DNA from: an uncultured Collinsella sp.
Lineage (GTDB): Bacteria > Actinomycetota > Coriobacteriia > Coriobacteriales > Coriobacteriaceae
Length of the DNA stretch: 19,692 nt
Assembly (NCBI GenBank): GCA_900544385.1
Contig: UQVD01000037.1
Span: forward strand, 1 to 19,692
Direction of reading: 5' to 3'
Positions within the stretch are counted from its first letter, which is position 1. Every line of letters starts with the position of its first letter. The position numbers and the translations under genes are program-made. A model generated the notes under the pieces. It saw only the letters and a list, made by a program, of their open reading frames with translations, made no database searches and had not been told where the DNA came from. Of this stretch, positions 7,660-15,379 are shown piece after piece.

Positions 7660-8565
7660 ATGCGGCCCGGTGGCACTCAGACAAAGCGCGGCGCCGCGGT
7701 GCGCATACGACGCCGACTGGGCTTGGCGCCGCGGGCGTACGCACTGCTATCGTGCTCGCTGGTGCTGGTCATAGCTGGCGTTTCTGCCTATGGCATGACC
7801 GTGCCGTCCATGATGCAGGCGCATGCCGCACGCGAACCGCGCGTGGGGCATGAGATCAAAAGCGATCTGGGCACCACGACTGGATATGCTTGGGCAAGTG
7901 TGGTCGGGCATATTGTGTTTGGCACCGACGATGCGGACGGCGCCGAGGCCCCGGACAACGAAGTCACGCTTGCCAATGGCAAAACCATCGTGCTCACCAA
8001 CACCAAGATCATCGATCGATTGTCCAACAATAGCGTGGCGGCAACGGTGAATAAGGTCGAGCAGCAAAAGGAGCAGGACGCCCAGCAGTCCGGAAAGCCC
8101 GGTAGCTCGGATACTTCTGGCTCCGGCTCGGATTCATCGAGTTCGGGCGGCGGCTCTGGGTCGGGTTCCTCTACCGGAGGGCCTGGAAACGGCGGCTCGA
8201 CGGGCGGCAACACTGACAACGATGCAAACTCCGGCGGCCTTTCCGCTGCTGATGAAGAGAGCATTCACAGTTGGCTTGTGACCAAGTACAACATGCTCGA
8301 CGGCTATGTTTCTCGTGCCAATGACGTGGTCTCGACCTATAACTCTACGGGAGATCCCAGGCCGTGCGACAGCCTGGTCGGGGAGATGTTTGTCATTCGA
8401 GCCGAGTTCGGTCGTCAGACATTCTCGCCCCGGTCAAGGTGGTATCAGCAGTATGCCAATCTGTGGGGCTGTTACACCAACCTATGTCAATGGGTCGGCC
8501 ATTACGGCGATGATGACGTCGCGCTCGGTAACTTCAACAATAACGTGGCGGCGCTTGCCCTATGA
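7660..8565 (+). CDS. Membrane-anchored protein with Ser/Gly linker
   Basis: A protein of 301 residues with no family I recognise. The basic N-terminus (TKRGAAVRIRRRLG) is followed by one hydrophobic helix at about 27-46, so it is probably anchored with the rest outside. A short beta-like domain (about 62-125, including EVTLANGKTIVLTNTKIID) precedes a low-complexity Ser/Gly/Asn linker at about 144-193, then a C-terminal domain of about 105 residues with Cys at 236, 271 and 276. The ATG at 7660 was chosen because TTGGAGGAG lies directly ahead of it; upstream in-frame starts fall within the promoter and terminator. It overlaps the kinase gene by 4 bases (ATGA) and so belongs to its operon. It may be an extracytoplasmic sensor or a phosphorylation target of the kinase; that is inferred only from position. 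Confidence 0.82.
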   Translation: MRPGGTQTKRGAAVRIRRRLGLAPRAYALLSCSLVLVIAGVSAYGMTVPSMMQAHAAREPRVGHEIKSDLGTTTGYAWASVVGHIVFGTDDADGAEAPDNEVTLANGKTIVLTNTKIIDRLSNNSVAATVNKVEQQKEQDAQQSGKPGSSDTSGSGSDSSSSGGGSGSGSSTGGPGNGGSTGGNTDNDANSGGLSAADEESIHSWLVTKYNMLDGYVSRANDVVSTYNSTGDPRPCDSLVGEMFVIRAEFGRQTFSPRSRWYQQYANLWGCYTNLCQWVGHYGDDDVALGNFNNNVAALAL

Positions 8566-10406
8566 TGACCGATCTTGCATCCACCACACCACAATCGCTC
8601 GGTCGCGATCCCATGGTCGGCCTGCGCCTGGCGCGTGTCGACGGGTTTGAGCCGGCCATTGCGCTCGGTCAGGACGAACTGCCTACCTATCTGCGTCGTT
8701 TTACGATGCTGTTTGCCGACGATGCCACCATGCGCCGTGGCGGTATCGGCCGCGTGACGCGTGCCGTCAACGCCCAAGGCGAGGCAGTGGCACTCAAGCA
8801 GCTCATCTTGCCGACGCGCGATGAGTTTGATGACGATGCCGCTCACGAGGCGCTGGTCGCCAAGTTCAAGGCGGCGTTTCGCGAGGAATACGAATGCCAT
8901 CGCGCCCTTTCGGGCCTTAAGGGCTTTCCCCGCCTCTATGGCTGGGGCGAGGTCGACGGTGTGCCTGCAATTGTCATGGAATGGGTCGAGGGCGAGACAC
9001 TTGCCCGCTTGCGTTCGCGACTCGCCGTGGACGATGCCGGACGCCTGTCGCCGCTTGTGGCGGCGCGTCTGGGTCGCGACCTGTTCGATCTGCTCTGCCG
9101 TATGAGCCTGGTGGGCGAGGGCTTTGTCCATCGCGATATCTCGCCCGCTAATATTATGGTGCGTACGGCGCGTCTACCGCTTGACCGGCAGCTTGCCGAG
9201 GGCACCTTTGACCTGTGCCTGATCGACTTTGGCTCGTCGCTGGCGCTCGAGCCTGCGTCGGCCGTGGCCGGTACCGGCGGCAAGGCGTCGTTTACGGAGC
9301 GCTATGCCACGCTGCGTCGCGCGACGGTTGCCTATGCCCCGCCCGAGATGCTCACCGACGATATTCCCGACCTGCGCGCTTTGCGTATGTCGCCGGCGAT
9401 TGACGTATACGCCGCGGCAAGCACGGTTTACGAGCTCATTGCCGGCGTCGCGCCATACGAAGCCGCGCCGAGTACTTCGGGTGCCTCGGGTTCGCGCAAA
9501 AAGACGCGCGACATCGCGAGCCCCTACCGTCTCAAGATGGACACGCGGCCCGACTATCCCATTGGTGCCCATGCGCCCGGTTGTGATTTGACTCAGCTGC
9601 TTCGTCGTGAGCCCGATGTGGCGCTCGCCGCGGCCGAGCAGGCCCAGCAGCTAGGGCTTGAGCCGGATTCCGAAGAGCTACGCGATGCGCTGGCGTTTGT
9701 CGATGCCCAGCTGTTCGACGTGGTGATGGCCTGTCTGTCCAGCCATCAAAAAGATCGTCCCGAGCCGGCGGCGGTCGAGGCGGCGCTCTCGGCGTTTTGT
9801 GACCACTATGCGCAAAATGTCGGTCGTTCGCTTCGCGGCGAGCCGCTCACGCCGTGCCCCATGGATGCGTCTGGCCGCGCGGTTCGTCGCGCGCTGATGG
9901 TCGGCGCGACGGTCGTCTGTGGCGTGGTTTGGGCTGTGGTCGTGGTTTCGGCCGCGCTGCTGGCGTCGGGCGCTCGCGTGACGGCGACTTTGGAATCGCT
10001 CGTGTGGTCTGGGTCGCTACCGGGTATTATTGCCGCACTGGCGTTGGCGCTGCCAGGCATAGCCGGCGTTGCCGCGGGGGCACTTGCGCGCGATCGGCGC
10101 TCGGGCTTCCTGCAGGGTGTGCTTGCGCTTTCTGCCTGCGAGGTTCCGGTGCTGGTTGTGGCTGCATGTAGCGTTTTTTCCCAACGCGCCGTGATGGGCG
10201 GCCTTGTTGCCGCTCTGGTTGCAACCTATACGCTTACGTGGTTTTTGCTTGCGATGGGCTTTGCCTTTGAACTTCCCGTTTCGGCACCGCGACGCACAAA
10301 AGCCCAGATGGCGACTCCGCTTGCCGGTGGAGCCGCAGCTGCCCGTACTTTTGGCGGACCTGTCGAAGTATCGTCCGATTCTATTTCTACGACCAAGGAG
10401 GCCTAG
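8562..10406 (+). CDS. Ser/Thr protein kinase with C-terminal membrane helices
   Basis: A Hanks-type kinase of 614 residues. A degenerate Gly-rich loop MRRGGIGRV (57-65) is followed by K79 in VALKQ, a helix with E108/E109, hinge VMEWVEGETL, catalytic loop HRDISPAN 190-197, DFG 222-224 and APPE 259-262, so the catalytic residues are intact, unlike the other kinase in the window. Inserts around 230-250 and 295-330 enlarge the lobe. After about residue 450, four hydrophobic segments (about 457-482, 488-512, 519-543, 546-572) anchor it in the membrane. It overlaps the preceding gene by 4 bases and is followed 3 bases later by the FHA gene, so the three form one operon. The likely role is phosphorylation of Thr on partners that the FHA protein then binds. 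Confidence 0.93.
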   Translation: MMTDLASTTPQSLGRDPMVGLRLARVDGFEPAIALGQDELPTYLRRFTMLFADDATMRRGGIGRVTRAVNAQGEAVALKQLILPTRDEFDDDAAHEALVAKFKAAFREEYECHRALSGLKGFPRLYGWGEVDGVPAIVMEWVEGETLARLRSRLAVDDAGRLSPLVAARLGRDLFDLLCRMSLVGEGFVHRDISPANIMVRTARLPLDRQLAEGTFDLCLIDFGSSLALEPASAVAGTGGKASFTERYATLRRATVAYAPPEMLTDDIPDLRALRMSPAIDVYAAASTVYELIAGVAPYEAAPSTSGASGSRKKTRDIASPYRLKMDTRPDYPIGAHAPGCDLTQLLRREPDVALAAAEQAQQLGLEPDSEELRDALAFVDAQLFDVVMACLSSHQKDRPEPAAVEAALSAFCDHYAQNVGRSLRGEPLTPCPMDASGRAVRRALMVGATVVCGVVWAVVVVSAALLASGARVTATLESLVWSGSLPGIIAALALALPGIAGVAAGALARDRRSGFLQGVLALSACEVPVLVVAACSVFSQRAVMGGLVAALVATYTLTWFLLAMGFAFELPVSAPRRTKAQMATPLAGGAAAARTFGGPVEVSSDSISTTKEA

Positions 10407-10409
10407 GTC

Positions 10410-11348
10410 ATGGCATCTCAAGTTGAGCTCACCCCATGCGGGGCCATGTTTGACATCTTTAAGCGCGCGGCGCATCTGAGCCATATCGAGCTGTGCGGCC
10501 TGGTGCTTTCGTCCCGTCCGCTCGCCGACGGCCGCAGCCCGCAGAGCCGAGCCGCCGATCGCTCTTGGGTTTCCCGCTTTATCGTTCGCGCGCCGGTCGG
10601 CACGCTTCAGCAGCGCTACTTTGCCGAATACGGTACCTCGGCTGCGCGTATTATGTCGCAACTGGCCCTGCGCCAGCGCAATCCCATGGACTCCACGGCT
10701 GTGATCAATATGGTGTGCGGTCCTGCAGGTGAACCGATGGTACGCGCGCTCGAAGAGTGCCACCAGGACACGAATCTCTATCGCAACGCGCTCGATCGCC
10801 TGTCCCAGGCGGCGGAACTCATGCCCGCCGAGCGCGCCGAGGCCGTGCTGGTGCTGTTTGTCGCCGTCGGTTGTTCGGCGGATGTGCGGTCCTCGGTGAA
10901 CTATGTCATCGACTACGCGCACGCGACCTGTGGCGGAGGCACCTCCATGCCGCGTTCGCTTGGCATGTCGATGACCGCGGGCGAACGCGAACCCGCCCCG
11001 GCGCACCCCTTGGGCTTGCTGCGCGTACAAAACAGTTTTGTCGTGAGCGCCCCGCGCTGGATTCAGCCGAGTGAGCAGGGCGTTGAGATTGGCGCGCTGG
11101 CCACTGGTGAGGGCGATATTACCGACGTCGGCGACGATGTCTCGGCCCGCCATGCCCATATCTGGTGCGATGCTCAAAATATCTGGCATGTCGAGGACTT
11201 GTCGTCCACCAACGGAACCGTGGTGGTAAACGGGGCCACGCGCGTTTGCATTCAGGTCGAGCCCGGCCGTTCCGCCCAACTCAATCCCGGCGACGAGCTT
11301 AAGCTCGGCGAATCCACTACCTACGCCATCCTCTTCGGTGCCCTCTAG
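10410..11348 (+). CDS. FHA domain protein, cytoplasmic
   Basis: A protein of 312 residues. Residues 1-170 are a mostly helical region I cannot assign. A short linker (about 171-200) leads to a C-terminal forkhead-associated domain at about 203-309 with the phosphothreonine-binding elements SARH (245-248) and SSTNGT (265-270), and a final ELKLGESTTYAILFG strand. The usual GR motif is GA (228-229 region). FHA domains bind phosphothreonine peptides, which suits its place 3 bases after the kinase gene. A good AAGGAGG site straddles the kinase stop. From residue about 170 to the 3' flank it is repeated, with divergence, at 17681-18219, so this copy may be a hybrid made by recombination. Confidence 0.9.
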   Translation: MASQVELTPCGAMFDIFKRAAHLSHIELCGLVLSSRPLADGRSPQSRAADRSWVSRFIVRAPVGTLQQRYFAEYGTSAARIMSQLALRQRNPMDSTAVINMVCGPAGEPMVRALEECHQDTNLYRNALDRLSQAAELMPAERAEAVLVLFVAVGCSADVRSSVNYVIDYAHATCGGGTSMPRSLGMSMTAGEREPAPAHPLGLLRVQNSFVVSAPRWIQPSEQGVEIGALATGEGDITDVGDDVSARHAHIWCDAQNIWHVEDLSSTNGTVVVNGATRVCIQVEPGRSAQLNPGDELKLGESTTYAILFGAL

Positions 11349-11465
11349 CCAGTCCTGCCAAATTAGCCGGCAGTTAGGGACGTTCCTTTTCTGCCGGCAC
11401 TTGGGGACACTCCTTGGCGCGCCAGAGCCAGTCGCCCGGGGATGGAGGGGCCATTTTGGCCCTTG
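10918..11465 (+). repeat. Left direct repeat (FHA gene 3' end and flank)
   Basis: This segment matches 17681-18219 in the same orientation, both in protein (HAT-GG-TS-PRSL then the whole FHA domain) and in the non-coding flank (ACTTGGGGACACTCCTTGGC and the following bases). The copies differ by scattered substitutions and small gaps, roughly one base in ten by eye, so they are old or of different origin. Together they bracket the AT-rich island. Confidence 0.85.
11366..11398 (+). terminator. Hairpin after FHA gene
   Basis: The arms GCCGGCAG (11366-11373) and CTGCCGGC (11391-11398) flank a 17-base loop just after the FHA stop. An alternative pairing with CTGCC at 11355-11359 is possible. There is no T-tract. 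The same hairpin in weaker form is kept after the truncated copy (18111-18139), so it may be a factor-dependent 3' end. Confidence 0.4.
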
Positions 11466-11599
11466 GCGGTCAGTCGGGGCGAAACTAGAAGATCTTTCCG
11501 ATTCGCGGCTGTTCATGCTTGTAGAGCATCTAAAACAATAGGATGTTATTCTGGAATATGCCGGGTGCGTGAACTTGCCTGTCTTAGCCTTAATAAGGT

Positions 11600-12366
11600 A
11601 TGGGGGAGTTTGGCTCAGGGGTTCCGTCTTGTTCTTCAGCGCAGTATTGTGGGACAGATTTGCTGAGATTGGCGCCTTACACCGCAGAGCGCACGGAAGG
11701 CTCTCGATTTGTGTTCTGGCCCCAGAATACAGGGCCTGATACTTACCAACTGTGGCATGGATGTAACATCTGTAGAAATCAACCCTTTTGTTGTCGACCT
11801 TTGTAAGAAGAACACTGCCATCAACTCTTTGGATGACGAAACTAGGGTGCTTGAGGGGAGCCTTTACTCCCCTCTGAGAGATGACTCATGTTTTTCGCTT
11901 GTCGTTGTGAATCCTCCGTTACTGCCGATTCCGGATGAGATTCCTTATCCCTTCGTTTGAGATGGAGGACAATCGGGTCTGGATAAAACACTTCGTATTC
12001 TTAAGGGTGGCGATACGCATTTAGAGAAAAACGGTAAATACTGCTAATAGGGGTGACGACGATGGTGCAGGGGCGACCCGCGATGCTCTCAACAATACGT
12101 CGGATACTTGGGAAATCAGGTCTAGATGCATGTATGATGATGCTGTGTGGCTATTCAATTAATCCGCGTTCCGAATGGGTGCAGGGTATAGCTGCGACAT
12201 CGTATGCTTTTGACCCGGCGCGATACTCAGATATTTCTGAGGCGGTTGACGAAGTTTATACGCACTATGCCGCGCAAGGCGTTTCGGAAGTTTGCACATC
12301 TACGTTACGGGCTTAGGTTTCTTCAAGCGAGCAGGCCGGTTGCGTTATTTCGAGCGATTTTTCTAG
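11600..12366 (+). pseudogene. Decayed SAM-dependent methyltransferase
   Basis: Pieces of one class I methyltransferase are spread over three frames. A Y-G-D-LLRLAPY stretch (about 11642-11685) precedes motif I, ALDLCSGPRIQGLIL (11700-11744, different frame), then VTSVEINPFVVDLCKKN and the catalytic-type NPPLLPIPDEIPYPFV ending at a TGA (11958-11960) where the family normally has Gly; GGA to TGA explains it, since DGGQSGLDKTLRIL continues in frame. Two later frame changes, near 12045 (to LIGVTTMVQGRPAML) and near 12290 (to LHIYVTGLGFFKRAGRL), lead to a stop at 12366. Several indels and one nonsense change make it a pseudogene. The NPPL motif fits methyltransferases acting on planar amide or amine nitrogens. 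The exact 5' end is unclear. It may be a lost tailoring enzyme of the island, but that is only inference. Confidence 0.75.
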
Positions 12367-12393
12367 TCTAGACGACAAAAGGCAAAGGATTTG

Positions 12394-12537
12394 ATGGGTG
12401 TAAAACGCGGACGTTTGTGGGCGGATGCTCAAATCTATTGTGGCAATCGGGCGGTTGAAAAAGATATTTCAACCGCCCGATTGCCAGGTTCGTCGGAGGA
12501 GATGTCCGATTCCGACTCTCTTGTAGGAAGAGCTTGA
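12394..12537 (+). CDS. Possible small ORF, 47 residues
   Basis: An ATG with AAAGGA 6 bases ahead opens a 47-codon frame beginning MGVKRGRLWADAQ and ending in a Ser/Asp-rich stretch. No family is recognised. The perfect hairpin at 12441-12486 lies entirely inside it, so its codons may be a by-product of the palindrome. It could be a peptide gene, a fragment, or chance; confidence is low. Confidence 0.25.
   Translation: MGVKRGRLWADAQIYCGNRAVEKDISTARLPGSSEEMSDSDSLVGRA
12441..12486. repeat. Perfect 20-bp inverted repeat, 6-base loop
   Basis: TGGCAATCGGGCGGTTGAAA (12441-12460) is matched exactly by its reverse complement (12467-12486) around the loop AAGATA. No T-tract follows on either strand, so it is not a standard intrinsic terminator. 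It sits in the 265-base gap between the methyltransferase remnant and the ABC exporter. It may be a factor-assisted transcription end, a remnant of a small mobile element, or a protein-binding DNA hairpin. Confidence 0.9.
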
Positions 12538-12631
12538 GATCGTATTGGCCCAAGGCAATCTTAAAGCAGTCTCATTGGCAAATCTTCGCTCCTGTTGTGT
12601 TGAGGTGTAAGGTATCAGTGATTGATGTTTT

Positions 12632-14284
12632 GTGGCGGGTAGATTGGGGCCTTCCTTGATTCGATGCGTTCTCTCGAGGTTCATCAGAGCAAAAGGGGCT
12701 TTCGTCTTCATTGCTATCACGGTGATTGGAACCGCTCTCTCCTATGCCATGCCATACGTGAACGGGAAATTCTTAGATTTTCTTCTCGGTAACCGCAGCG
12801 AAAGAGACGCCGTACTCTTCGCGCTCCTGGTTGCGTCAATAGGAGTTTTCTCCACCCTCTTTACTTATTTTGCAGGAACACTTTCCATTCGCATAACCAC
12901 GAGACTTTCCTTTGATCTTCTCAGGGAGGCCGTCTTGCGTTTTGAAAGAGACGATTACTTGGTGAGTCGGACCATCGATCCAGCCTATACAACGCAACGG
13001 ATTATTTCCGACTCCAGCGTGGTCTCATCCTTCGTTTTGGCGAATTTTATCAGTGCGCCGCTGTCCATTGTAGCCATTCCCATCGTATTGCTTATCATAT
13101 GGTCAATTGATTCAACTCTCGCGGTGTTTTCCATCATTCTCCTCATCGTGTATTTCTGTGTAATTACTGGGTTGAGGAAACTTTTGTATAGGGTCACGTA
13201 TGAGAAGAAAGAGGCGGACAGCGCCTTTTACGCCGCAATTGCATCGCAGCTTAATCAGATTCTCAACATTCAACTGACATCTTCGTACGGCAAGAGCGAA
13301 CAAGCGCTCGACGCTGGGTTTAAGAGCTATTTTCCCAAAGTTTTGCGCTCCGGAAAGCTATCATATTCTCTGACATCGCTCGATGGTCTTTTCGCAGCGT
13401 TGTTTCAAGCGGTGATACTTGTTGTTTCCGGAGTACGAATCATTAACGGAACTATGTCAATAGGCGAGTACACTATCATCGGTACATACTTCGCGGTTCT
13501 CTTTAAGACTTTGAAAAGTATGATGTCATTGTTCAAATCCTATCAAGATGCCAAAGCATCATGGGATAGGACGGCTATCGCGACGAGAGAAAAGGAGAGA
13601 TCGGGGTGGAATCGGACCGATTTAGCTAAACTCGATGAAATAAATGACATTTCGGTATCTGATTTGGAATTCTCGGTTGCCCTTCCAGACGGATCTGTCC
13701 GAGAGGTCCTCGGCGGGTTTTCTTTCAAGTTTTCCGGTCCTGGTACATATTGCATAGTTGGGGAAAACGGAAGAGGCAAGACGTCACTTCTTTACTTGAT
13801 GCTCGGGCTATACTCATCGAAAGGCAAAGTAAAATACAACGGTGTGCCAATCGAAGAATGCGACTTGGATTACATACGTGCGAGAGAGATATCGTGCTGC
13901 CCACAGTCGTGCTTCGCGCCGGACGAAACGGTGAAAGAGCTGTTAGAGTATTTCGACACGCCCTTTTCTTCCTATCACCGGGGTGTAGATGGCCTACTTT
14001 CGCTGGAAAACAGCGTGAAGGAGTTGCTCGGGAAACGTTGCTCCGCGCTTTCGGGCGGTGAGCTGCGCCGAGTGTACTTATGGTCGGCGATTTCACGCAA
14101 GTCGTCAGTTTTGGTACTCGACGAGCCCACGACTGGGTTAGACGCTGTAAGCCGCGCCGAGCTTGCGGCCTATGTTAAGCGCAACAAGCAAAGCCAGCTG
14201 ATCATCGTTGTCTCTCACGATGACGAGATGGTCGGCGCGGTAGAAGGGGTAGTGGATTTAGGCAGCATGTACCAGGGTAAATGA
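12632..14284 (+). CDS. ABC exporter, fused permease and ATPase
   Basis: A half-size ABC exporter of about 550 residues. Six membrane helices (about 23-43, 62-84, 133-154, 157-180, 248-270, 277-300) are followed by an ATPase domain: Walker A GENGRGKT 377-384, Q-loop Q425, signature LSGGE 473-477, Walker B VLVLDEP 493-499, switch His529. All key residues are present, so it should be active as a homodimer exporting a peptide or drug. No N-terminal C39 protease domain is present, so it would not cleave a leader. The start is uncertain: the first possible codon is GTG at 12632, directly after an in-frame stop and without a clear ribosome site, and TTG at 12644 is also possible. Codon use is AT-richer than in the flanking core genes. 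It is convergent with the radical SAM/peptide operon, its likely partner, by proximity. Confidence 0.9.
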   Translation: MAGRLGPSLIRCVLSRFIRAKGAFVFIAITVIGTALSYAMPYVNGKFLDFLLGNRSERDAVLFALLVASIGVFSTLFTYFAGTLSIRITTRLSFDLLREAVLRFERDDYLVSRTIDPAYTTQRIISDSSVVSSFVLANFISAPLSIVAIPIVLLIIWSIDSTLAVFSIILLIVYFCVITGLRKLLYRVTYEKKEADSAFYAAIASQLNQILNIQLTSSYGKSEQALDAGFKSYFPKVLRSGKLSYSLTSLDGLFAALFQAVILVVSGVRIINGTMSIGEYTIIGTYFAVLFKTLKSMMSLFKSYQDAKASWDRTAIATREKERSGWNRTDLAKLDEINDISVSDLEFSVALPDGSVREVLGGFSFKFSGPGTYCIVGENGRGKTSLLYLMLGLYSSKGKVKYNGVPIEECDLDYIRAREISCCPQSCFAPDETVKELLEYFDTPFSSYHRGVDGLLSLENSVKELLGKRCSALSGGELRRVYLWSAISRKSSVLVLDEPTTGLDAVSRAELAAYVKRNKQSQLIIVVSHDDEMVGAVEGVVDLGSMYQGK

Positions 14285-14654
14285 TGACAAGTGTAGTGCT
14301 ACCCAACTGGCAGAGATAACAAAAAGGCGATGCAGATGCACGTAGCATTCAGGCGGTTCGGACTCGGTGCCTTCACGCCATCGCAACGCTTTCAGATATA
14401 GTTCTCGTTCTCTTACTAAAGGAAACTTTAGTCTACGTCATCTTGTCGAGACAGAGGTGAAGCGAAGTGTTGTCGCGACGTATCTTATTCCAGGTGGCTC
14501 AGTATCAGCGTGAGAATCGCACCAAAGTGTACTTACGATTCTCGTGTCCCACGGACAACATGAGCTGAGCATTGAGGTTCCACCCTTTGCTGCAACTACA
14601 CGGGGTTGGACGGCAATGAATATGCCGGGCCGCATCCACGCGCAGCGGGGGTCC
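14285..14654 (+). other. Non-coding stretch with two strong hairpins
   Basis: No convincing gene is seen here. It holds ACTAAAG-GAAA-CTTTAGT (14415-14432, 7-bp stem with GAAA loop) and an 11-pair stem with two wobble pairs (14509-14519 with 14536-14546, 16-base loop). It directly precedes the IS110-like transposase start. In IS110-family elements the region 5' of the transposase gene can encode the guide (bridge) RNA, so this could be a remnant of one; that is inference. Confidence 0.4.
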
Positions 14655-14780
14655 ATGTCCCAGTATGTTGCCTACAGCAGCCTCGATGTCCACGCACACA
14701 TCATCTCTGCCTTCGCGTTCAATCCATTTGCCGGAGAGTGCGAGGGTTGCCAGGCCGTAGAATTCGAGCCGAACAAATGA
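14655..14780 (+). pseudogene. IS110-like transposase, N-terminal fragment
   Basis: A 41-codon frame starting MSQYVAYSSLDVHAHIISAF resembles the start of IS110-family DEDD transposases, where a short strand leads to the first catalytic Asp in a (L/I)DVH motif and then a T/S-(x)-(A/F) strand and a GE turn (here NPFAGECEG). It stops at a TGA after about 41 residues where a full protein has over 300, and no further transposase sequence is visible, so the element is dead. The reading frame is open upstream but a normal start is the ATG at 14655. The identification rests on a short match and is moderate. Confidence 0.5.
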
Positions 14781-14874
14781 AATGCGGTATCAGCGCATAG
14801 GATTAAACTGACGATTGCTTTGCACTGAGAATACGCTTGGAAAGCCGCTATGGGTGGCGGCCCGGGTTAAATAG

Positions 14875-14919
14875 AGAAGCCCGTCCGATCACTTTCATGT
14901 GGCGAACGGTCGGGCTTCT
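14875..14919. terminator. Bidirectional terminator-like hairpin
   Basis: AGAAGCCCG (14875-14883) pairs with CGGGCTTCT (14911-14919), with three more pairs after one mismatch. T-rich bases follow on both strands (TTATT on plus, TCTATTTAA on minus). It lies between the convergent ABC exporter/IS fragment and the minus-strand peptide operon and should end that operon, 65 bases after its last small gene. Confidence 0.65.
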
Positions 14920-14983
14920 TATTCCACTTGCCAATGCTCGGCTCATATTGGAAGAAAGCTACGCTAATGTTTGCGTGACACTC

Positions 14984-15091
14984 CTATTTTCTCCGAAGAA
15001 AGAGTCGGATAATGAAGAATAGAATTAAAAAAGGTGCCAGATATAACGCAAGTATAAAGGCTAATCCAACGAGACCTTGCAATAGTGGCAT
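14984..15091 (-). CDS. Small membrane peptide, 35 residues
   Basis: Reading minus, an ATG (15091-15089) with a strong CTGGGAGGAGTT ribosome site opens a 35-residue frame beginning MPLLQGLVGLAFILALYLAP and ending in LFLRRK. Nearly all of it is one hydrophobic helix of about 25 residues with a basic tail, so it should insert into the membrane with the C-terminus inside. It is the last gene of the maturase/precursor operon, 78 bases after precursor A. It could be an immunity or transport helper, or a membrane-active peptide; no family is recognised. It is below the size cut-off of most gene callers. Confidence 0.65.
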   Translation of the reverse strand: MPLLQGLVGLAFILALYLAPFLILFFIIRLFLRRK

Positions 15092-15169
15092 AACTCCTCC
15101 CAGACACGAGATTTTGGTATTTGTTCCCATCTTATTCTGAATTGGACCAAATAGTTCCTAGCCACAAAA

Positions 15170-15349
15170 CTACTCGTCAACTGGATCGCACCAATCTGCT
15201 GGCAAAACACAGCTTGATTCTTTATCGACATAGCACCAATCCGCAACAGGGCACTCGGCGATGTCGTAAAAATTGCATATATCAACTCCAAGACAACAAG
15301 GCTCAACGGGAGGATGTTCATTTGAACCAACAGGATGGATATGCTTCAT
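15170..15349 (-). CDS. Cys-rich RiPP precursor peptide A
   Basis: A 59-residue peptide starting at an ATG with GAGGAG upstream. It begins MKHIHPV, has a Pro-containing leader up to about residue 17, and then seven cysteines at C18, C19, C25, C33, C39, C47 and C54 among acidic and aromatic residues (DIC, DWC twice). It ends in DPVDE. It is clearly homologous to precursor B upstream: same start, the same LG-x(1,2)-DIC-x2-YD-x-A spacing, the same D-(Y/W)-C and a later S-x0/1-C-V. No double-Gly leader cleavage site is present. Placed right after a radical SAM/SPASM gene, it is the probable substrate of that enzyme. The pattern recalls Clostridium Cys-rich (CLI_3235/Clo7bot-type) peptides paired with SPASM enzymes, but I cannot assign that family. 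Confidence 0.8.
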   Translation of the reverse strand: MKHIHPVGSNEHPPVEPCCLGVDICNFYDIAECPVADWCYVDKESSCVLPADWCDPVDE

Positions 15350-15379
15350 AACAGCTCCTCACCTTAATCCAATTAGAGA

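Noticed and set aside
10017..11516. 499-codon minus-strand frame over the second kinase and FHA genes
   Set aside because: It is antisense to two genes with intact catalytic and FHA motifs, and its product is a Arg/His/Gly-rich shadow.
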